NCBI GenBank assembly: GCA_025677815.1
Contig: JAIXMP010000013.1
Coordinates: 930,001-994,000, forward strand
Direction: 5' to 3'
DNA: 64,000 nt
Source of the DNA: Phascolomyces articulosus
Lineage: Eukaryota; Mucoromycota; Mucoromycetes; Mucorales; Lichtheimiaceae
The notes below the pieces were generated by a model, which had not been told where the DNA came from, ran no database searches, and saw only the letters and a program-made list of their open reading frames with translations. A program made the position numbers and the translations under genes. Below are positions 1 to 13,636 of the stretch, piece after piece (within the stretch, counting starts at the first letter, position 1; the number at the start of each line of letters is the position of its first letter).

Positions 1-3000
1 ATATTAGCTGGCTATGACGATGACAGTAGTAACAAATTATAAGATGAAACCTCATCAGCAGCTGTTTCTAATTTTTCTTTCATGTGCATCTTTTTCTGCT
101 ATATACCTTACGTAATAGGAGAAAAAAAAAACTTTATAAAAAAAGAATGATAATTTCGGTCAAAGGACTCGAGGTCAAGATAACCAAGGTCATGAAAAAA
201 AAAATGACAAGACAGAAACTAATGAGTAAGGTGAAGTCAAAGGTGCAGTAAGCGGTAGCGAAGAATAATCTTACTCTTCTTACTCTTCCCCTTTTTTTAT
301 TTATTTTTACTTTTATCTTTTCAATATATACATTGGACCCTCCTTAAAAAAAAGTGATTAATCGAATGGTGTTTATTTAAAATGATGCATATTACAAAAA
401 AAGAACACAAATGATACTGATGCTATTAAAAAAAAAGAGAATGGATAATAGTATAAGGCAGCTGAGAGAACCATGATATGGTGATGATTATATATGGACG
501 ATGGGAGATAATAATAGGGAATATTAGTAATCGTCCTTTTTATGTATTTTTGGTGTGAAGTGGCCATTCCGTCCACAGTTGTGTGAGTGCTTACAATTTG
601 TGGATAAAAAAAACAATGATGAGGGTGTGGTATGCTATGGTAAAACTGTTTGTAATATTGGATGCTTAGAGAAGAGGGGGTGTTTTTGAGTATGAATGAG
701 CTTTGGCTATAAAAATGAAATAGTTGTTGGTGTTGGCATTGTATTGTTTTATTGTAGGTGTGGATCTTTAAATTAGTTATATAGAAAAATAATATATTAA
801 CATATGATTATATTTGTATATCCATCAAAATGATGTATGAAAACCCTTTCTTCAACTTTATGTATGGCTTACCATTTGAATATAATGTTAAATCTTGTTC
901 GTTCATCAAAATGTATAATGTATAGAACATGAATGAATTTGTCGTTGAGTTGAATATATAGATTTGTAAAGCGGATGGATTTTTTGACCTGAAGATGATA
1001 GATATAAACTATGATTTCCTATTGCATAGGGAATATTGATGATAAAATGTATAAGCATAGTTTGAAACAAAATAATATTGGAAGTGGTGGATCAAAACGA
1101 AGAAAAGTCTTGTAGAATAACGAAAATAGAATCGAATAGTAAAATTAAGATCTTGGTACGAATGTTGAGCCTTCAAGAGCCAAGATTTGTATCTTGACAT
1201 GATCCAAATATACCAATACCTAAAGAACTCAATGAACTGCTGGTTCGTACTAATCCATGTTCTCCGGGAAATCAACGGACCAAGTCACTCTGAAGATGAC
1301 TACGAAGAAGATGAACCAGAATCTGAAGAACCATCGCTACCATCCCGGCTCACATCCCCATCAACTCAAGAAAACAGCTAAATAGTTTTCCTTTCTCTAT
1401 TCCCCTCCTACATAAAATTTTCCTTCATTTTTTCCATATCTTCCACAACAGCTTAGCTTTTCCTCCCAAAAAAGGGGAGGGTTCAGCTGATGCCATATAA
1501 CTCTTATTTATGCATAATTTTTACCACAAAGTACTGCAAGGGAGCGACCATATACCTATAGCCGCAGGTCAGTTTAGTCTTCAACAATAATAAATATAAA
1601 TTTTAATCTAAAGAACTCAATGGAAAAGAGTAGATAATAAATGGCATACAAGAAAAATTTGTGTAAGAATTTCATAGGAGTAATAAGGGAAGGTTTTGTG
1701 TGTCCGTGTGTAAAAGTTGGAAAAAGAATATAGATTGGTTAAGAGAAAGAGGAAAGGGAACCAATATTCATTTGGAAAATAATAAAAAAAAAAGATCTCC
1801 AAAAATCCTTCGTAGTTTCATTTGTTGCTGTCATTTACTACTACCACATCCGATGTAAACTTGAGCGAAAAATAAACTGTGTATATACATTAATAGAGAA
1901 TATACGAGTGTTTTAGAATTTATAATGATTTGAAAGTAAAGATGCTTCTAATGATATTTAAGATACTATAAATATAACTTATCAATATGCTATTTCTCGT
2001 CGTTTTAATCCATAATTAATATATTCCATTGAAACTAAGATTTTTTTTTATATACCTTGATTTGATTTAACATAAAGTAGTTATAATATCGCGTTGTTTT
2101 TTCCATTCATGCCATTCACCCGGTTCGAGTTGCCACAATAATATAACCAACACTCTATTCATGCAAAGGTGGGAGTGTAACACAATTGCTACAGCTAGGG
2201 GGAACTTTGTGTCACATTCGGGGGATTTCATAGTATGCAGGTGTACACATAGCATAAAACAAGCGCTGCTTGTAGAACAAGCCAGTTGTCGATAAATCGT
2301 TCGCCTTGAAGAAAATGAAGGACCTTAAAAGTAGATACATGTTTGCTATATGCGCCAGATATATAGCTATAGTAGATTTGAAATTGAATAAAAGGTTTTG
2401 CGTAGTATCAAAACGTATGGATTTGTTGGTGGATAACTTTATTATAAATGGTGATTGATCGAATATTCGTGTGTTGAAATGAATTTGGTTGGCGCCAGAT
2501 TGATTTCTTCTGTTGATTAAATATATAAATAGTGGCAACCAGCTAGAAATCCAGTGTACATAATTTGTTGATGTCTGATGTATGAATACAATTGTCACCT
2601 TGACGATATGTCTTTTTGGTAATGTATAACAGCTTGAAATGTAATTGAGTGAGTAAAGTTTTGTTGCTATCATTCTTGTGTGTGTATTTGTGATAATGAC
2701 AAAATCATTTCTATTCCCCCTTTGAGGTGGCATAACTACTATTCCTAAACCCATCCACCCTACCCCGACTTTTCAGTCGTAAATGCATTTTCAACCAGCA
2801 CGTTCAATGGAAGCCTGACAATGTTCAAAATGTCACAGTCATCAGGAACACCCGTGATCTATTTCTAGTTTACTCAAAATTGGAAGAATCTGCCACATCA
2901 ATTTTTCCATTCCAACCTACTACATATAATATAATATAATAAAACCTTTGTTCTTTCATATTAATATATGATATCATATTAAATATTCTACAAAGTTTTC

Positions 3001-3665
3001 TCTTGAGGTGTTCCTTTAAACACCAAAAATAAAAATAAAAATAAATAACGCGTTCCAACGCGAAATCTTTCCACCACCAGTAGGCTTTTGATTTTGAGTA
3101 GTAGTTTGAGAATTAATCATTTTTAGTTTTGCTTTTTCATATAAGCTTATAAAATTGTGATATGAAAGGTAATTAGATTTCTTTTTGTTTGAAATATTAT
3201 ATGTTATAGTAATATACTGTTACAAAGTAGATGATGCTATTTTGAAATAGTAGTTTGTAGTTGACCCATGATGTTGTTATCATCATGATACAAATCAACT
3301 TGTCATCCATTGATTGATTGCTATGTATTACATAGTTTATATCATTGTAATCCACCAATTATTACATGGAAAACTCATTTGGATATATAATCTTGGCGTA
3401 AAAAAAAACTAGAATTGCTTATTGATTAGACCTATTATTCTTGTCTATAATGGATCAAAGTTTCATAACAGAACAAATGTTTTAATCCGTCATTAAGAAT
3501 TTTAGCCATATAAAAAATATGCTGATCATAACTCCAAACGCGTATTCAATTTTTACACCAAAATTCGCGTAAACATTTTATATTTATTGTACTACATTTC
3601 ATTTCCCTGGTTTTTTTTTTTACCTTCTTCTATAGCGCCAAAAAAAAAAAAATCAAGAGGAAACT
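1..3665. other. Gene-poor left edge
   Basis: About 3.6 kb with no convincing complete gene. The first 42 bases can be read as the end of a plus-strand frame (last residues YDDDSSNKL then TAA), so a gene off the left edge may end here; this is weak. A short coding-like remnant at 1198-1381 is listed separately. The rest is AT-rich, with A/T homopolymers and no long open frame with protein-like composition, apart from a 180-codon minus-strand frame at 2212-2754 that I did not accept. Confidence 0.5.
1198..1381 (+). pseudogene. Short frameshifted coding remnant, unidentified
   Basis: Two overlapping open pieces in different frames read like protein rather than noise. The first (1198-1290) contains PNIPIPKELNELLVRTNPC. 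The second (about 1270-1381) is acidic and Ser/Pro-rich, with DDYEEDEPESEEPSLP, and ends in TAA. A single frameshift near 1290 would join them. No family is recognised. It could be a decayed last exon of a gene or chance; I favour decay because both pieces have non-random, hydrophilic composition. Confidence 0.25.
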
Positions 3666-5470
3666 ATGCAAAAACGATCCACACCTACCAGTAAACCAAC
3701 AAGTGATCCACAAGCAAAACGACAAACACAAAATCACCCATGGATGGAACCATTTGAATTGGGTAGAAAAGCATTTGCTGAAGCAAAATATAAAGATGCC
3801 ATTCACCATTTCTCAGACGCCATTACAATGAATAGCAACAATAACATTACACTCATCGATTGTCGCGCTGCCGCTTATGAAAAGGACGGGAATTTAGTCA
3901 ATGGACTTGAAGACGCATTGACCATGATCAAGGCCAGTCCAACACAATCAAAAGGATATCTTCGCGCTGGTAAACTCTTTTCGCTTCAGAATCGTTATGA
4001 CAAGGCACTTGCCATTTATAATCGCGCAATGGAGAAGGTCACAAAAAACGATCCACGTTATTCCCAACTTTCTGAAATGAGAAAAACAGTGATACAACAA
4101 CATAAAAAACAAAAACAAACCCCTATTGATTTTATTCAAGTTTTACCATTTGATATAGTGGCTCATATTTTCGAATTGTTGTCATTTGAACGAAGGGTGC
4201 AATGTATGGCTGTATCAAAGGCGTGGCGCGCATTGTTAAAAGATTGGTCTGGTATGTGGCGAGAGATCGATTTTAGTTCACCCAAAATGTCCGCTTATGC
4301 CATGAAACAATACATGTCTTATGTGAAGGGTCGTTATGTTCGCAAGTTTACATTAACGGGAAAAAATCGTAATCAAACGAACAAAATGATACAGTCATTA
4401 ATTGATCGTGATTGTCACTATATTGAACGTCTTGGTAAGTGAAGTTTTATTCCTTGTTTTTCTTCAGATGTATCTCTTTGTGATATACTGATAAAAAAAC
4501 CCCGTGTTTTATAGGATTTATCGAATGCGAAGTGCAATTGGATTTGTTTCTTCGTACTTTACGATTGATGGGACGACATGTGTATTATTTACAACTGACA
4601 GATACTGGTATTCCTTTTTCAGCATTACCCGACATTCTCAAAACTACACCCACCATCCGTCGTCTTGTTTACCAAGATGAAACACCAACTGAGCTCACAT
4701 TAGATCAGTCTTTACCGCTTACTCATTTGGAATTATCTTTTACAAGTGCTAAAAGGATGGATTATGCTACATTACAAAACATGATTAAAAATTGCCCTGA
4801 TTTGACACATCTCTCACTTTATCCAACTTATGGTGATCCTGTCATAACATTGGCATTACAGTCATGTCCGAATTTGACCAGTCTGCGTTACCAACAATAC
4901 CATATCGGATGGGATGATGATCCAAGTAACGATATCAAGAAAACAACACCAAAACAACGTGGGATTTCAGAACTTGTATTTCCCACGTTCTGTGAAATAA
5001 GCGACGACACTTTAATATCCATTATTGAAACACATCACAATAGTTTGAAAATACTTGATTTACGTGGATGTGTTCGATTATCGACACGAACAACAGACCA
5101 ACTTTCTAATGTGGATGCACCACGATTACGTGAAATATTTTTGGAAAACTCTGCGGAATTTTCAGAGTCTAGTTTATGCGGTATCATGCAGCATCACAAG
5201 GGGTCACTGGAGGTCGTACATCTTCAGTCCGTTGTCTCGGTTACAAATGCTGTTGTTGGTTCCTTAACCGGTGCAACGGCGTTAAAGAAATTAAATATAT
5301 CCAACTGTTCCAAAGTTACGGGCACAGGATTACGACAATTACTAGACAGTGTGGAGGGATTACAACATTTAGTCTTAAATAATTGTAATAATATCAATAA
5401 TGATGCAGTCAATTATGCAAGGGATAAACTTGGACGACGAGGTGTTGAATGTAGATATGCGACATATTAA
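3666..5470 (+). CDS. TPR / F-box / leucine-rich-repeat protein (Dia2/Pof3-like SCF substrate receptor)
   Basis: Two exons, 3666-4434 and 4515-5470, join in frame to give 574 aa. The intron has a GTAAGT donor and TTTTATAG acceptor. Residues 27-126 are TPR-like (for example FELGRKAFAEAKYKDAIHHF). Residues 154-200 are an F-box, with LPFDIVAHIFELLSFERR then VSKAWRALLKDW. The rest carries leucine-rich repeats such as LTHLSLYPTYG and LKKLNISNCSKVTGTGLRQL. This order, TPR then F-box then LRR, is that of budding-yeast Dia2 and fission-yeast Pof3, nuclear F-box proteins that recruit replication and chromatin substrates to SCF ubiquitin ligase. Orthology is inferred from architecture only. The start ATG lies in an A-rich context after a long poly-A run. 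A TPR-less paralogue lies at 28834-30580. Confidence 0.85.
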
Positions 5471-6134
5471 TAATACGTGTATGCTTCTCTTTTTTTCTGA
5501 CATGGATAAGACAAAGTTAGAAGTATATTTGTAATTATAAATGGGTTTATCTTTGGAAAGGAATTCAAGCATTTATAGTTTAAATATTCACATAAAATTA
5601 AACCAATTGATCAAACCTTATCATTGAACAAGTCCGCAGAAATTATAAAAAAAAAATACCCATTAAAAAAATGAAATAATAAAAAGTTACACACATTCCC
5701 AAATGTTAGGCTTCTTCTATTGGTAATTTCTGTGGGAAGCCATATGAAGATAAATTAGTTGAAGAAAGTAAATACTATATGCGTATATAGATATATATAA
5801 CTTTATCGATTCAATGTACTCTTGTAGTCCCAATCACAAATGTATAAAGGAGTAAGGGGGAGGGAAACATAGCGATAGTTAATTTATAGTTAAGGTATTT
5901 CAACAAGATCACATTGCCCCGAGTGTACGGGGGGACGGGCGAATGACTGTGGCCCTGTTGGATAGATTATTAATATGAAATCTATCCCCCGCTCACTTTT
6001 TTTTTGGCGGGTTTATCTTTTTTCTTCGTTTTGGAAAAAAGTATATAAACTTTTTGATTTCCTTTCCTTTACCATTTTTCTTTCCTTTTTCTTTCTTCTT
6101 TTCGGTTTCAAAGTGATACATCGTATACCAACAA

Positions 6135-8473
6135 ATGAGTCGAAGAAGTGCAAGTGACGAAACTGCACCATTATTAAATGATGTATCTATATCCAATAGA
6201 ACTTATGTAGAAGATGGTGATACAATTAGTATCGTCTCTTCCAAATCGTCTTCCACCGAAGCAAGTGGAAAAGGAAACAATATGGATGATTTGGTTGCCA
6301 AAAGATTGAACGGTGCTAAACTTATGGTTATTCTTACAGGGTAAACAATCTTTGAAAACGAATCGATTGGTGGTACCTGTTTTTTTTTTACTAAACACAG
6401 GTTGTATACTTGATATCATGTAGTTTATGGATTGGTGTATTTTTAGCTTCTTTGGATTCAAGCATTGTTGCAACGATTTACCCAGAAATTGGAACACAAT
6501 TCAAAAGGTATAATAAAAAAACAATCCCGGAGAAATAAGGGTTCAAATTGAATAATCGAATTTATTTTGTTTGTTTTTTAAAACAGGTCAAATGAGATCA
6601 TTTGGGTGGCCACTGCATATATGTTGAGTTATACGGCATTACAGCCACTTTGTAAGTTATATGTAATAAGCTAAAATTTAAATTTTTTCTGTGTGACACA
6701 TGAAATATATATATATATATATATAATTTGGAGTGGGAAAAAAATTGTGTAATTTAATCAAATATAAATGTTTATTATGAATAGATGGTAGAATTTCAGA
6801 TGCATTTGGTCGTAAGAATGCTCTCGTGTTTGCTACATTTGTCTTTTTTATCGGTTCATTCTTGTGTGGTGCTGCTAATAATTTATGGTCATTGGTGATC
6901 GCCCGTGGTATTGCAGGAATTGGTGGTGGTGGTATCAATACGGTAAAAATTTGGATCAAAGGTATAGGATGGGAATAATGTAGATTTTATTTATTCATTA
7001 TTTTTTTTTTTTTCATTTTGAGTATAGATGTCAGCCGTCATTACTTCAGATATGGTTTCTTTAAGAGAAAGAGGAAAATATCAAGGTTATGCAAACATTG
7101 CATATGGATTAGGTGCTGTTATTGGTGCGCCGCTCGGTGGATTTATCACAGATACTGTTGGTTGGAGATTTTGTTTCTATATCAATTTACCGATTCTTTT
7201 ATTAACATTGTATGTCTCCGTTGGTGTCCTTACAAATTACAATTTGGAGGAACAAGATGATGATTCAACTTTGTGGCAACGTTTCAAAAAGATTGATTAT
7301 GCAGGTTCGATTACTGTGGTATCTTCGGTCGTATGCTTCATGTTGGCAACTAGTATGGGTGGTAATACTCGCTCTTGGACCGATCCATTAGTTATTGGCA
7401 CATTGGCTGCAACTGTCGTATTTGCTATTATCTTTTGTATTATTGAAGCTAAATTTGCAAAGTTCCCAATTATGCCATGGCATATTATTTCCAGTCGTAC
7501 CCCATTTTCTTGCTCTTTAGCCAATTTCTTTGGTGTTATGTGTGGTTTTGGCACCACATTTACTACACCCCTTTTCTTCCAGGTAACGGAAAAAAATGAC
7601 TTACATCTTCCTATCCAAACATAAATGAAGTTAATTAAGAAGAGCTCCATTTTTAGGGACTTTTGGGTTATACCCCTTCACAAGCTGGCTTGTTTTTCAT
7701 TCCAAAAGTCATTTCCATGTCCGCAGGATCTTTGGCATCTGGTTTCTATATGTCTCATACTGGTGAATACCGTCGTTATTTATTATGCGCATCTATAATG
7801 GCAGTCATCTCTATGATTGGTTACTCTTTATGGACGCCTACGACATCATATTTCTTTATTATTCCTACTCTTATGATTGATGGATTTGCTTCTGGATCGA
7901 TTATCACATCTGCTTTAGTTGCCATGTTATCATGCGTGGAACAACATGGTATGCATAATATCTTATTTTGAGCAAAAATTAACATTATATTTAACTTCTA
8001 AAACTAATACCTTTTTTTTTTTTTAGAAATGGCTACAATAACATCCATTTCCTACTTATTCCGATCTGCTGGTGGTGTTATCGGTGTTTCGGCAACTGCT
8101 GCTATTTTCCAAGGCACAGTCAAGCGTATTCTTAGTGAAAAAATTACAGGACCAGATGCAGCCGAGGTAATATAAATTGGATCATTTAGAGAAAAAAAAG
8201 AAAACCCATGGCTGTTAACAAAATATATCTGTGGTGCCACACGCTTATTGACCTAATTTTGTTACCCATATTATATAGATTATTGATACTGCACGTAAGT
8301 CAATGACAGATATCCGTCGTTTACTTCCAGATGATGCTTTAAAAGTTGTATTGGGCTCCTATGAAATTGCTTTGAAGAGAGCATTTTCGTTCTGTGTATT
8401 GGTATCTATTTTGGGTCTCATTTCATGCTTTTTCATCCAACAAAACCGTTTGGATAACAAAGTGAGAAAGTAG
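6135..8473 (+). CDS. MFS transporter, DHA2-type (14-TM drug or basic amino acid:H+ antiporter family)
   Basis: Eight exons: 6135-6340, 6424-6507, 6587-6651, 6785-6942, 7028-7582, 7657-7948, 8027-8166 and 8279-8473. They join to a 564-aa polytopic membrane protein. The N-terminus is hydrophilic and Ser-rich (about 65 aa). The first membrane segment carries LWIGVFLASLDSSIVATIYP, typical of DHA2 carriers. MFS motif A is GRISDAFGRKN at about 120-130. GLGAVIGAPLGG is the antiporter motif C. GWRFCFYINLPI is also characteristic. Relatives include yeast vacuolar basic amino acid (VBA) transporters and the Fnx1 and Sge1 drug exporters. Sequence alone cannot tell substrate or membrane (vacuole or plasma). 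All junctions are GT-AG and keep frame. The gene ends in TAG after a basic tail. Confidence 0.9.
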
Positions 8474-9635
8474 AAAAAAAAGTGGATCATGGATTGTAGA
8501 TTTTATTTCTAGCAATGTTACATTTTTAATTATTATTACCTCTATATTTATTTGTTTTGTATGTACTTTTATTCTATTTGTAACTTCATATCTTTACATT
8601 ACATACCTGGATAGATGAAATGTAATACTGCATAGGTGCAGTTTCTTTGCTTTATGTATTTTCATCATTATTACCTATATATAGCTTAATAAAGTTAATA
8701 ACAGACAATAACTGGATGTAAAATTACAGGTCCACCGTCAATAATGGTAACTTTTTTGTATTGGAAATGTTGAATGTAAGTACATATATTCTCGTAAGAA
8801 TTTATGTTGAAAAAGCAAATTGTTATGCATTAAATCCCCAACATTATTCCTTACGTATTGATGTACTGATCCAGTTACAGAACAAGCAACTACAGAATAG
8901 TGGTATATAAAAGGTTTACAAGAAACTAAATATTTACATAACTATATATATGTTGAAAATCAATGTGGTGAAGAACAATACGATTCCAACATGTTAGAAC
9001 AAAGTATATACCCTTGTTAAATCTATTGTATCCTCAACTCAAGGCGGTAGTGAAAATCATAGCCTGTCACCTTTTTTTATAAAAAAAAAGGAAAACATGC
9101 AGCTGGAATAAATAAGATCATTACCATTACACATAAAAAAATAGCAGTATAGGTCGATCGATCTCCAGGAGTATAACTGTAAATATAAGTAAGTTCAAGG
9201 TAGCAGTAATCGATAGTTAATGGTATTTTTTTTCGTACAACAAACAATAAGAGACGGATAATAGTAAGAAATTATTTTAGATTTATCTTTATAACATAGA
9301 AATTTGACAACTGTTTTTTATAACAGCTAGAAAATAAAGTAATTCATTCATTCATATTATAATGAAAGTTCTGTTCATTGGATTGAATCTTAATGCAAGA
9401 GCTGGACTTGATAACGCGACGCGTGCCTTGAAAAAAAAAACTTCCGACACGCGTAGCAAAAAAAAAAATTCTTTTGTGCTACTTTTTTGTATTTTCGTCG
9501 CGTGTGGGTTCCTTTTTCTTATTGATTGTTGTGCAACTTTTTGGATAAAAATAATATAACCTTTATTTTATATATATTTATATATAAAACGATTCCTCAC
9601 CATCTAATTCATTCTTTAAACTTACTCCATTATTC
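8474..9635. other. Intergenic, no gene seen
   Basis: AT-rich spacer between the MFS transporter and the Asn-rich protein gene. A 65-codon frame at 9362-9559 is Lys-rich, then hydrophobic, spans poly-A runs, and looks like chance. Repeated ACGCGT-like words occur around 9416-9452. No tRNA-like or clear regulatory structure was found. Confidence 0.5.
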
Positions 9636-9884
9636 ATGAGTACTCTCGATGCATTTGGATTTAATACTCAAAAACATGCCCCAAAACAGCATGAACAACC
9701 ATCCACTGACAAACTGATTACTCCATTACGTACAACGACAACAGTGAATGCGCCATCTCAACCTGTTCCTTGGTTGCTTTGTTCTTCGACTCATTCTGAT
9801 TTAAAACAGCAACAACAACAACAATCATCAGCAGTAGGACCACAAAAACCATCGTTATATATTACAATAAACAAAACCAAACAA

Positions 9885-9921
<37 letters not shown>

Positions 9922-10532
9922 GTAGTAGTAGTAGTACAAGAAAGCGTAAAACACCACAAAAACAACGGCTTGTAGCAACAATAAAAAATAAAAACATTAC
10001 ACAATATTTTACACCAGCTCAACAACAACAACAACTACAAGAAAAAGAAAAAAGTGTGGTTGCTGCTATGGAAATAGATTCAAAACAACGTTGTGTCCGA
10101 AAACAACTTTCATTTGAAGAATTATGGCAACGCCTCGTCAAAGAATATAGTCAGCAGGACAATCGTCACTATAATAAGGATGATGACGATGATGAAAAGA
10201 CGATAACGGTCAACAATAACAATCGACGACGTAAACATGATAATGACGAGGAGGAAGGAAAAGAATCATGCTGCGCAGTGGTGGCACAACAAACTCATAA
10301 GAAAACAAAGTTTTCGGTGGATCACGAGTTTTTGTTAAAGTTCCAACAACTTTTTACTACTGTCGACCATCCACCTTTCTACAAGACACTACCCAAGATG
10401 GAGAAAATGATGAAAGATAAACAAGAGGAAGAAGAAGAAGAAAATAATTATATCGTCACGATACGACGACAACTGACCATTGATGAATCAATTGACTTGA
10501 TGAATCAAATTGTGAACGAATTGTTATTATAA
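9636..10532 (+). CDS. Asn/Gln-rich, probably nuclear protein with PIP-box-like motifs
   Basis: A single open frame of 298 aa. Family not recognised. Low-complexity tracts (poly-Gln at 58-63, poly-Asn at 84-95 from an AAT microsatellite, poly-Ser at 96-100) alternate with basic patches (TRKRKTPQKQ at 101-110 and NNRRRKH near 196-201) that suit nuclear import. KNKNITQYFTP at 117-127 resembles a PCNA-interacting (PIP) box: I121, then Y124 and F125, but the usual Gln three residues before Ile is Asn. The N-terminus TLDAFGF is a second, weaker PIP-like string. Two more ordered-looking pieces are LSFEELWQRLVKEY (158-171) and the C-terminal helix-rich 228-298. A role at the replication fork is only a guess. 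Codon use and the clean frame support a real gene. Confidence 0.6.
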
Positions 10533-11083
10533 CTTATTTATATATACCTTTTAAAAACGAAAATCTAACTCGATATAATAAAACCTTTTTTTCTTTCAAT
10601 GAAATGAGTGATGATGATGAATTATTTTTACGCCAATTCGTTCATCGATATGCACTGTTGTTTTTGTTTTGCTTATATTTATATATATAAAAACATTTTT
10701 TTCTCCTTTTCATGATGTGTTTGGAAAAAAATTTTCTTTGGATCATAAACAAAATAATAATATTATTTTATAAAAAAAAGTACAACAAAAGAAAAGGATA
10801 ATGCAAGAAAGAAATTTACAAGAGGATGCTAGTGTTTTTTTTTTCTTGAATGGTATAATATTTAGATGAGGTTGATGAAGATGAATAAAATGGATGAATT
10901 GGATGATAATAATGATTTTTTTTGGGGGTGTGAGATGTGGTATATATATATTATATAGATGTGTGCAAAAAGGTATATATATATATGGTATTTGTGTATG
11001 TGTGAGAGTAAGTGTGAAGGTTTGTGTGTGTTTTTTTAACTTTTAATGGTAAAATTTACAAGCTGGTTTTTGTGATATAAAAT
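10533..11083. other. Convergent 3' intergenic region
   Basis: AT-rich spacer between the convergent Asn-rich gene and the TLDc gene. It holds runs of TATATA, a TG-rich stretch around 10930-11030 and several AATAAA-like words that could serve 3'-end formation on either strand. No gene seen. Confidence 0.5.
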
Positions 11084-12568
11084 TTAAAATCGAAAGCCCC
11101 ACACTTCGAGACCGATGCATTCAAATTTTGAACTTGTTGAGAGGGGTTCGTTATCAAAGGTGGCACATGATTCTGTATGTCCTTGAAGTAAATCTTCATT
11201 AAGCCAGATTGCCACGCGACCTTCACTATATATATATAGGAAAAGAAGAATGGGTTTAGTAACGTACAATCTATAATACGGGTTTATTCTTTCCCTTTTT
11301 TTTTTGGTTTCAATATATATATATATATAGATATATATAAAGCTTACCCGCCACCCATACTGATATAGTCTCGTGCGGAATAACACAAGTAATCGTTTTT
11401 ACCAGACCAACGATAAGTTTCTAATAACGAGGATGTTGTTGTTGTATTTGGATCGGCAGCATGCATGCTAGATGAGGATGATAAAGAAGAACGATCCAGC
11501 CTCCAAAGGAAACTGTGTCAAAATAATGTACTGGATTAGTTTATTGCATTTTTATTTATTGAGAATCATTCTCCTTAATTACAAAAAAGTAGTTCACTTT
11601 ACCATTCGCCTGACCCATAATATCTCGACTGAACATGAATAGGTTCTGTTAAGTAAGCGCCAAAGATCTACGAATTGTTATACATTATTGAGTTATTATT
11701 TTTATTGTTGTTGTATGCGGGGTATACGTATTATAGTTTATCGATGTAGAAATTTCTATCCATATATACTACTCATACGACAAAAGTATAAGCATCGATA
11801 GATAAAAATGAAAAATTATTTTACCTCTTCATCCATGGTTTGAATCACTAATAGACAAGGGCCATGATGTTTTTCAAGTTGATGATACATGGTTTGTAAA
11901 CTAGACCCATGTTGATCCATACTATAAAGTAATGTCCATTCAGAGCATACGGCGATACGTGATGGCAATTGATTTCGAAGCTAATAATTATAAAAAAAAA
12001 TGATGAAATAATGATGATGAGCTGTTGTTGTTCTAATATATCAATCTTTCTTTTTTGATAACAAAAGTTTTTTTTTTTTTACCTGTTCGGCTATATTGAT
12101 ATCAAGACATTCCCACGTATGTTCATCACGTTGTGTCAGTTTAATTGATGGATACTGGTTTTGTTCAGTGATACTCATCAAAGATTTCTTTTGATCACCA
12201 TCTTCTATTTCTTCAAAGTCATCCTCATCACTACTACTGGTAGAAAATGATAATGAACTAAATAATCCAGTACTACTACGTCGTACCATGGTTTGTCTTC
12301 TTTTATCGTACATTTCAAGATGTCGAGAAAGATGATTGGAAGAAGAAGAATGATAGATAGAGTCTTTGTTATTATGAGAAGTGGTGATTGCTGCTGTGGT
12401 TGATTTTGTTTTTGTATTATTATCACCTGTTGTGGCCGTTGCTGTGCCTCCTTCATCGTAATAATAGAATTGGGTACATTGAATAGGTGAAGTATTCAAT
12501 ACAGCAATACGATGATGTATATCTGTTGTGTTTACAATAATAGATGGCAATGCCGAAAGTTTCATCAT
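11084..12568 (-). CDS. TLDc-domain oxidation resistance protein (OXR1-like)
   Basis: Five exons on the minus strand: 12083-12568, 11825-11980, 11603-11667, 11348-11512 and 11084-11225, giving 337 aa. The first 162 residues are low complexity (Thr, Ser, Asp). The rest is a full TLDc domain: LPSRIAVCSEWTLLYSMDQH, GPCLLVIQTMDEEIFGAYL, then YYGSGECFLWRLD, TYRWSGKNDYLCY, SMGGGEGRVAIWLNEDLLQG and FDNEPLS, ending in EVWGF near the stop. This is the signature order of OXR1, which protects cells and mitochondria from oxidative stress and, in yeast, regulates V-ATPase assembly. The family assignment is strong; the cellular role here is inferred. A Ser/Thr insertion of about 20 aa follows FLWRLD. Confidence 0.9.
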
Positions 12569-13636
12569 ATTACTTGATAGTAGTATGGTGTTGTTGTTGT
12601 TGTTTGTTATTTGTGAGATGATGAATGATTGTTACAGAAAAGAAAAAAGACCAAAAAAGGATTTTTTTTTTGGGAATAAAAAAAAAAGAAATAATAAAAA
12701 ATCAAGTCTTTTTATATGCCGTTTTATCTTTTTTTTTACGCCAACTTTTTTTTTTTTACCTCGCGTGGGAAGCCTTTTTTCCCGCGGACGAAGCACAGAC
12801 CCCCCCTTCTATCTCTCCTTAAAAAAAAGTGGAGCGGGAACTGTATAGCTCTTGGCTCGGCACCTATTCTTTTCTTATAACTTGAACACTACTTTTTGTC
12901 CATTCTTATGATGAGCTTTGTAATGGATGTTGTTGGTATTGTTGTTGTTTAGTATAAATAATCATGGTTCTTTCCCACCAAAAAGAAATATTTATTACAT
13001 TGAAAATTTGTTGTAATCTTTTTTATAATAAACGTAAATAATTGATTTTTTTTCATATGTTTATTTTTATTCTTTTTCTTCTTTTTGTTTCCATGATCGA
13101 TTATAGATAAAAATAATATATCATTACTACTAAATATCGATAAAAAACGACTATTTTCCTATTATTATTATTATTATGGTACAACCACGCCATTTCTTTC
13201 TTAAAGGTAATTGGCATGACAATTCATGTAAAAAAAAACACCTCCATGGTTACCTTTTTCTTTTCTTTTCTTTTGTGTTATGAAAAAAGAGTCAGTCCAC
13301 ATGAACCCATTGGACCAATTGAATTTGTCTCGGCTTTCAATTGTTAGCCTATGTTATATATAGAAAAAGGATGTTACCATGATTTCCATAAACAATATTA
13401 TTCTTCGAACCATTATAGAAAAACGTGTTGAAATAAAATGAAATGATTTCTTTTATAAAACCATGTATTGAACCAGTCGGATCCATGTCCGCCTTTTTTG
13501 AACCATCATTTTTCATAATAATCATCTATTATTAAATCGATTCTTTTAGAATCATCATCATTTCTTTGTTTTCAATGATTGACGACGAATGTTTCGTCTT
13601 TTATATATACTATACACACATGGGAAATGTCACCTA

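Noticed and set aside
2212..2754. 180-codon minus-strand frame near the left edge
   Set aside because: It is long, but composition is scattered and Ile/Asn/Thr-heavy as in translated AT-rich DNA, with no domain, no splice partner and no conserved-looking motif.
9362..9559. 65-codon frame upstream of the Asn-rich gene
   Set aside because: It spans poly-A runs giving Lys tracts, then a short hydrophobic end. It is more likely promoter or 5' UTR DNA.
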